Part shown: piece by piece, positions 56,893-60,067 of the stretch | Layout: the number at the start of each line of letters is the position of its first letter | How positions within the stretch are numbered: position 1 is the stretch's first letter | NCBI GenBank assembly: GCA_934502885.1 | Contig: CAKSUT010000015.1 | Location: 1 to 60,067, forward strand | From: an uncultured Eubacteriales bacterium | GTDB taxonomy: Bacteria; Bacillota; Clostridia; Oscillospirales; CAG-382 | Direction: 5' to 3' | DNA length: 60,067 bases | Translations under genes and position numbers: made by a program | Notes under the pieces: generated by a model | Databases searched by the model: none | What the model was told of the DNA's origin: nothing | Seen by the model: only the letters and a program-made list of their open reading frames with translations

Positions 56893-57708
56893 CTATAATG
56901 TGAACGAGCCGCTGTCTTTGCCGTCAATGGCGAATGCGAACAGAGTGCCCTTGTTCACCGCTGCGAAGTAGCCGGTGCGCTCATATTCGTCAGCATAGTT
57001 CTTTTCTATCAGCTCCAGCATTTCGCGCAGCTGCAGCATAGCCGCAAATTCGTGCTTGCAGTTGTAGCTGCAGAAGCAGGAGCAAACCAGTCCGCTGATT
57101 TCTCCGTTGCGGTATTCGAACTCCACCTCGTAGCTTTTGCTGCCTTCCACAATGGCGTAGCCCTTAGTGCCGTCGATGCTGATGTATCTGACCTTGTTCT
57201 CCATGTAGTATTCGTGGCCGCGCTCTGCGATCGCTGCGCTGACATTCATACCCTTGAGGTCATCCAGACGGAATGTGGTATCGTCGCTACCGCTGACGAA
57301 CTCATCGTCATCCTTTGCCGGTGCCTTGAACCATGTTACTGCTTTGCTGCTCGGCAGTGCTTCACGATCGAATGTCACGAAATGACTGCCTGCCATAAAG
57401 AACTGGCCATGTACGGTGGTGTCTACCACGGCTATGACGCGCTTGTAGTCGGATACCTTGATTTTGAAATTGTAATTGACCTCGGTTACGCGACCGAGCA
57501 TGCCTTCCAGCTTGCCGTCCACATAAACCATATCCCCACACTTCAAATCAAACAAGTCGTTATAATACGCCAACGCCATTCCGCGTCCAGGGAATCTGAC
57601 CTGAACGACAGATTTACGCGGAACTGTTTGAACCTTCTGAGCAATATATGCGGCTTCGTTCTGCTTTTCTGCAGGATGCTCTGCTGCAAAACCAATCTTA
57701 AATGCCAT
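56893..57708 (-). CDS. SWIM zinc-finger protein
   Basis: 271 residues from ATG 57708 (AAGGTGATTAGT upstream); longer starts lack support. A predicted beta-rich N-terminal part (RKSVVQVRFPGRGMALAYYN, GDMVYVDGKLEGMLGRVTEV) precedes the SWIM motif CSCFCSYNCKHEFA (CxC...CxH) at about residue 215, framed by IAERGHEYYMENKVRYISID, as in SWIM proteins of bacterial helicase or recombinase systems. SWIM fingers bind nucleic acid or protein. Follows the cysteine-rich 39-aa ORF by 10 bases. Confidence 0.8.
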   Translation of the reverse strand: MAFKIGFAAEHPAEKQNEAAYIAQKVQTVPRKSVVQVRFPGRGMALAYYNDLFDLKCGDMVYVDGKLEGMLGRVTEVNYNFKIKVSDYKRVIAVVDTTVHGQFFMAGSHFVTFDREALPSSKAVTWFKAPAKDDDEFVSGSDDTTFRLDDLKGMNVSAAIAERGHEYYMENKVRYISIDGTKGYAIVEGSKSYEVEFEYRNGEISGLVCSCFCSYNCKHEFAAMLQLREMLELIEKNYADEYERTGYFAAVNKGTLFAFAIDGKDSGSFTL

Positions 57709-57718
57709 ACTAATCACC

Positions 57719-57838
57719 TTATCCTTCTTTTTTACACATGTTGTAATACTCACAACAGACACAGCAATGGTGACAGTTCTTACCTTGCGACAACCACAAT
57801 TTTAGTCTGTTGACAAACTCCTTAGCTATTTTCGACAT
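57719..57838 (-). CDS. Cysteine-rich micropeptide (39 aa)
   Basis: MSKIAKEFVNRLKLWLSQGK followed by NCHHCCVCCEYYNMCKKEG. Five cysteines (two CC pairs plus one single) and two histidines within 14 residues suggest a zinc knuckle or metal binding. The ATG overlaps the end of the 40-aa membrane peptide by 17 bases in another frame; AGGAAACGG upstream is a moderate ribosome site. The SWIM gene starts 10 bases later. Conserved overlap within an operon suggests a real gene. Confidence 0.5.
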   Translation of the reverse strand: MSKIAKEFVNRLKLWLSQGKNCHHCCVCCEYYNMCKKEG

Positions 57839-57944
57839 TTTCCGTTTCCTCGCTTTTCTTCTTAAATGAGGATACCAAACAAATGATGATAGCGATATTC
57901 AAAAAGATAGAAATAACATCGAGGGCAATGCTTAAATATTTCAC
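57822..57944 (-). CDS. Single-helix membrane micropeptide (40 aa), GTG start
   Basis: GTG 57942-57944 with TTGGAGGAGTTATC upstream. Helix IALDVISIFLNIAIIICLVS, then FKKKSEETENVENS. Starts 14 bases after the exonuclease stop. Function unknown. Confidence 0.55.
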   Translation of the reverse strand: MKYLSIALDVISIFLNIAIIICLVSSFKKKSEETENVENS

Positions 57945-57958
57945 GATAACTCCTCCAA

Positions 57959-58897
57959 TCATCCGGCGATAGCTAAGCTTTGCAGGTATGCTGCTTCTGC
58001 TTCTTCAGCCTGTTGTTTTTTGCTTAAATAGTAGCCTTTGTTATCCTCGTCCATTTCGTAGAGGATTCTCACAACGCTAAACTTTCCATCCGGCCACTTA
58101 GTAAACTTAAAGCGTACAAACAGCTCATCACCGTTTTCGCATTTTCCAATACAAATGAACTTATCAGAATTCTGACGAACAAAATCCACACACTCAACAT
58201 TGGAACCACAGGTAGGACAAAAGAAGTTGATAAGTTCAGAATCATTGAGAGCCGCTTCTCGTGTCGAATAGGTTCTTGTGGACTGACTTCTTTCTTTTGC
58301 ATGGCTTCCGTAGCATTTCATCTGCTTCTGCAGAGCAGCATATTCCGCAAAGCCTTTCACCATATCTAAATGCAAGCAGATACATACCGTATTTCTTGCA
58401 TCATTCAATGCATCGTGAGCTTCCAGCGCAGGTTCACCAATTCTCTCCATTGCATAAGAAAGAGAAACCCGTCTCTTTTCTTTGGCAATTTGGTCATCAA
58501 AGATAACCTGAATGTTGTATGTACTCGGAATCCATTCCGTGTTCAAATTATGCAAAACCATATTATCGCGAAGCATATCAATGTCATCCGGGCCCCAAGT
58601 GAGGAATACAAATTCCTCGCCGCACCATTTTTTGAAATGCTTAAATGCTACCGGGAACGGAAAGCCGTATTGGAGTTCCTCGGTGGTAATCTTTGTTAGC
58701 TTAGACACCTTCTTGTGCATCTTGGTATAATATTTAGGAGAAACCATGATTTTGAATGTATCCAAAATATGATAATTCTCATCCAGCTTCACCGCGCCGA
58801 TCTGCACGATTTCGCCGTGAAGCATCAATGGCTTTTTGACCATATTTTTCATATTAAAGGGCTGATTCCATTCCATATCCAATACTATGTAATTCAT
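57959..58897 (-). CDS. DEDDh 3'-5' exonuclease, ERI-1/KapD-like, with C-terminal zinc ribbon
   Basis: 312 residues; AAAGGAGTAGCGT before the ATG. Exonuclease motifs: YIVLDMEWN (Asp7, Glu9), FLTWGPDDIDMLRDN, and AHDALNDARNTVCICL (His and Asp of DEDDh). The N-terminal part resembles KapD/ERI-1-type exoribonucleases. From about 225, FFCPTCGSNVECVDF and FICIGKCENGDELFV form a zinc ribbon-like segment, then a predicted coiled C-terminus rich in Glu/Ala. First gene of an operon with two micropeptides and the SWIM protein. RNA as substrate is inferred from the subfamily and the rtcB/Ro neighbourhood. Confidence 0.8.
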   Translation of the reverse strand: MNYIVLDMEWNQPFNMKNMVKKPLMLHGEIVQIGAVKLDENYHILDTFKIMVSPKYYTKMHKKVSKLTKITTEELQYGFPFPVAFKHFKKWCGEEFVFLTWGPDDIDMLRDNMVLHNLNTEWIPSTYNIQVIFDDQIAKEKRRVSLSYAMERIGEPALEAHDALNDARNTVCICLHLDMVKGFAEYAALQKQMKCYGSHAKERSQSTRTYSTREAALNDSELINFFCPTCGSNVECVDFVRQNSDKFICIGKCENGDELFVRFKFTKWPDGKFSVVRILYEMDEDNKGYYLSKKQQAEEAEAAYLQSLAIAG

Positions 58898-59044
58898 ACG
58901 CTACTCCTTTTTCGGTGTTTTTAGCACCTCTTTTTTCTTTTCTACCCTTATTTTACATCATCATGTGTCCCATAAAACGGACTCTACAAGTATATTATAG
59001 CACCAAATCGTGAGTTTTCGACATGAATTTTGCTTCTCGACCAA

Positions 59045-59122
59045 TAGGTGATGCTTCTATTCATCACCTAAACGACAAAAAGCACCCCACACCAGGCAGT
59101 GAAGCCCAGTGTGAGGTGCTTG
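59045..59122 (-). terminator. Two hairpins after the CHAP pseudogene
   Basis: TAGGTGATG/CATCACCTA (59045-59070) and AAGCACC...ACAC/GTGTG...GGTGCTT (59080-59121), the latter followed by T5 on the minus strand. Confidence 0.75.
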
Positions 59123-59125
59123 CGT

Positions 59126-59555
59126 TTAATATGCCGGAATACCATATCCCAGGATTTCGTAGTAACCAAGAGGATAACTCTTTTGACGGCAACTATCGCC
59201 GGAGTTTCCCTCGACGGTATAAACACGACCGTCTTCAACCTTCTGAACAATACCCACATGGTCAGAAAGTCCGTCCTGCGAACGGAGGCACCGTCAGGTG
59301 AATCCCAGTCAAAGAAGATAATCATACCGGGAGCCGGTTCAAAGATTCCGTAAGCCCACTGACCGCGATCCTCGAACCACTGTACACCATTGACGCATCC
59401 TGCAAATTTCGGAATTACACCGATGTCGATATAACCGCATTCGTTAGCACACCAGTTCACGAAGCAAGCGCACCACTCAACACGGGAACCGAAGCCATTA
59501 TACCGCCGACATTGCCTATCTGCGATAGCGCAACAGCTACAATCTGATCGTCTTC
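59126..59555 (-). pseudogene. CHAP-domain cell-wall hydrolase, frameshifted
   Basis: Three frames carry consecutive pieces of one CHAP amidase: IGNVGG near 59545; then YNGFGSRVEWCACFVNWCAN with the catalytic Cys, CVNGVQWFEDRG and PAPGMIIFFDWDSPDG; then SDHVGIVQKVEDGRVYTVEG with the catalytic His, ending YYEILGYGIPAY. Two frameshifts (near 59510 and between 59262 and 59290) inactivate it. Such hydrolases belong to conjugative elements and phages, supporting the mobile nature of this flank. Confidence 0.75.
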
Positions 59556-59932
59556 AGAATGGAAATGTCAATAAAAGTGCAGTCGAAATTCACCCAAAAT
59601 TCTGAAACCGCTTTAATTTTTCAACCGGCATAACTAGCAATCCATTCGGAAACGGAAATCCGTCAAGGTCGTCAAGGCGCTCTGTATTAACCTTGACAGA
59701 TTTTTGTTTCTGAATATAATCTATGCCGTCGGTTAAAGAAAGTTTATGCCGCGGTCTTTTCACAGCTCTTTATACGGTATTCACTCGGCGGCAAACATCC
59801 GGGGGTTCCTGTATACAGCCTTATTCTGTTATAGTATATATCCGGATTCGCTGATTTTTAAGACTTTGCACATTAATTTTACTGCGTATCTATTTTTGTG
59901 TTTCAAAATAAATAGATGCCTTTCAGCTGTTT
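59556..59932. other. Non-coding or decayed stretch before the IS3 fragment
   Basis: Minus-strand frames show scattered leftovers after the orfA end (LFILKHKNRYAV, ISESGYILYN), perhaps a decayed IS3 orfB start. I see no intact gene, promoter or RNA. Confidence 0.4.
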
Positions 59933-60067
59933 TTACCTCTTCCGGTCTTTTGCGAAAAAACCGAGAGCATCCTTTAATATTTCATTTGCTTGACGAAGCT
60001 CTGCGTTTTCACGTTCAAGCTCACATATTTTTGCACGAGCTTCATTTTCTGTCAGGACAACTGTATG
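59933..60067 (-). pseudogene. IS3-family transposase OrfA, C-terminal part (runs off window)
   Basis: On the minus strand EARAKICELERENAELRQAN then EILKDALGFFAKDRKR and stop. This is the leucine-zipper end of IS3-type OrfA. The N-terminus lies beyond the window; the expected orfB in the -1 frame is not intact, so the element is probably degraded. Confidence 0.75.

Overview
The window looks like chromosome of a spore-forming Clostridia-type Bacillota. It carries spoIVA, a TIGR01440/UPF0340 protein, trmK next to a Nif3-like gene, rqcH, S-layer-homology surface proteins, a phoP-phoR/pst operon of Gram-positive type, strong AGGAGG ribosome sites and consensus TTGACA-N17-TATAAT promoters. The core DNA (about 11.7-51.8 kb) is gene-dense and ordinary. 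Both flanks (1-11.6 kb and 52-60 kb) are accessory DNA. Layout: 1-1619 is a type I-C-like CRISPR array with no cas genes in the window. It is interrupted by a 747-bp segment, holding a complete ASCH-domain gene, that sits exactly between two repeats. 1759-6065 is a tandem series of small cassettes. A full cassette has a short XRE/Cro-type repressor gene on one strand. On the other strand are two tiny membrane peptides (called A and B here), and an antisense RNA promoter between A and B points back through B. Peptide-A genes, antisense RNAs and most B peptides are too short for routine gene calling. 6062-11650 is a patchwork: an IS remnant, a broken RNHCP gene, an M14 peptidase, a sialidase, a uxuA fragment and a prophage remnant. 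The prophage piece has a minor head protein fused to a deaminase-type toxin domain, followed by a likely immunity gene. The core runs spoIVA, an RluD-type pseudouridine synthase (apparent AUA start), a YihY protein, UPF0340, cytidine deaminase, a lipoprotein, a DUF5107/TPR protein with a divergent LacI-LuxR hybrid regulator, yifB, two SGNH hydrolases, DUF1858, trmK, a kinase, a Nif3-like gene and rqcH. Then come two paralogous giant surface beta-helix proteins, dxr-rseP-ispG, a ribokinase-family gene, ybaK, a KDPG aldolase and pstSCAB-phoU-phoP-phoR behind a Pho-box promoter. At about 51.98 kb a chromosomal gene appears to be cut off after roughly 10-20 codons, and an island begins. The island encodes an excisionase-like protein and a Ro60-like (TROVE/vWA, DUF2828-type) protein in an operon with the RNA ligase RtcB. 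Upstream of rtcB lie about 590 nt of structured RNA with tRNA-like modules. One has a 5-bp anticodon stem with a CAT-type 7-nt loop and a near-perfect T arm, but no acceptor stem. This strongly resembles the Y RNA-Ro-RtcB association known in other bacteria. Next to it is a second operon with an ERI-1/KapD-like DEDDh exonuclease, two micropeptides (one cysteine-rich), a SWIM zinc-finger protein and a micropeptide interrupted by UGA. A CHAP hydrolase pseudogene and an IS3 orfA fragment close the window. The two best candidates for under-described biology are the XRE/micropeptide/antisense cassette array (1.76-6.07 kb) and the Ro-RtcB-tRNA-mimic RNA island (52.6-58.9 kb). All functional statements come from reading the sequence; no database or folding program was run.
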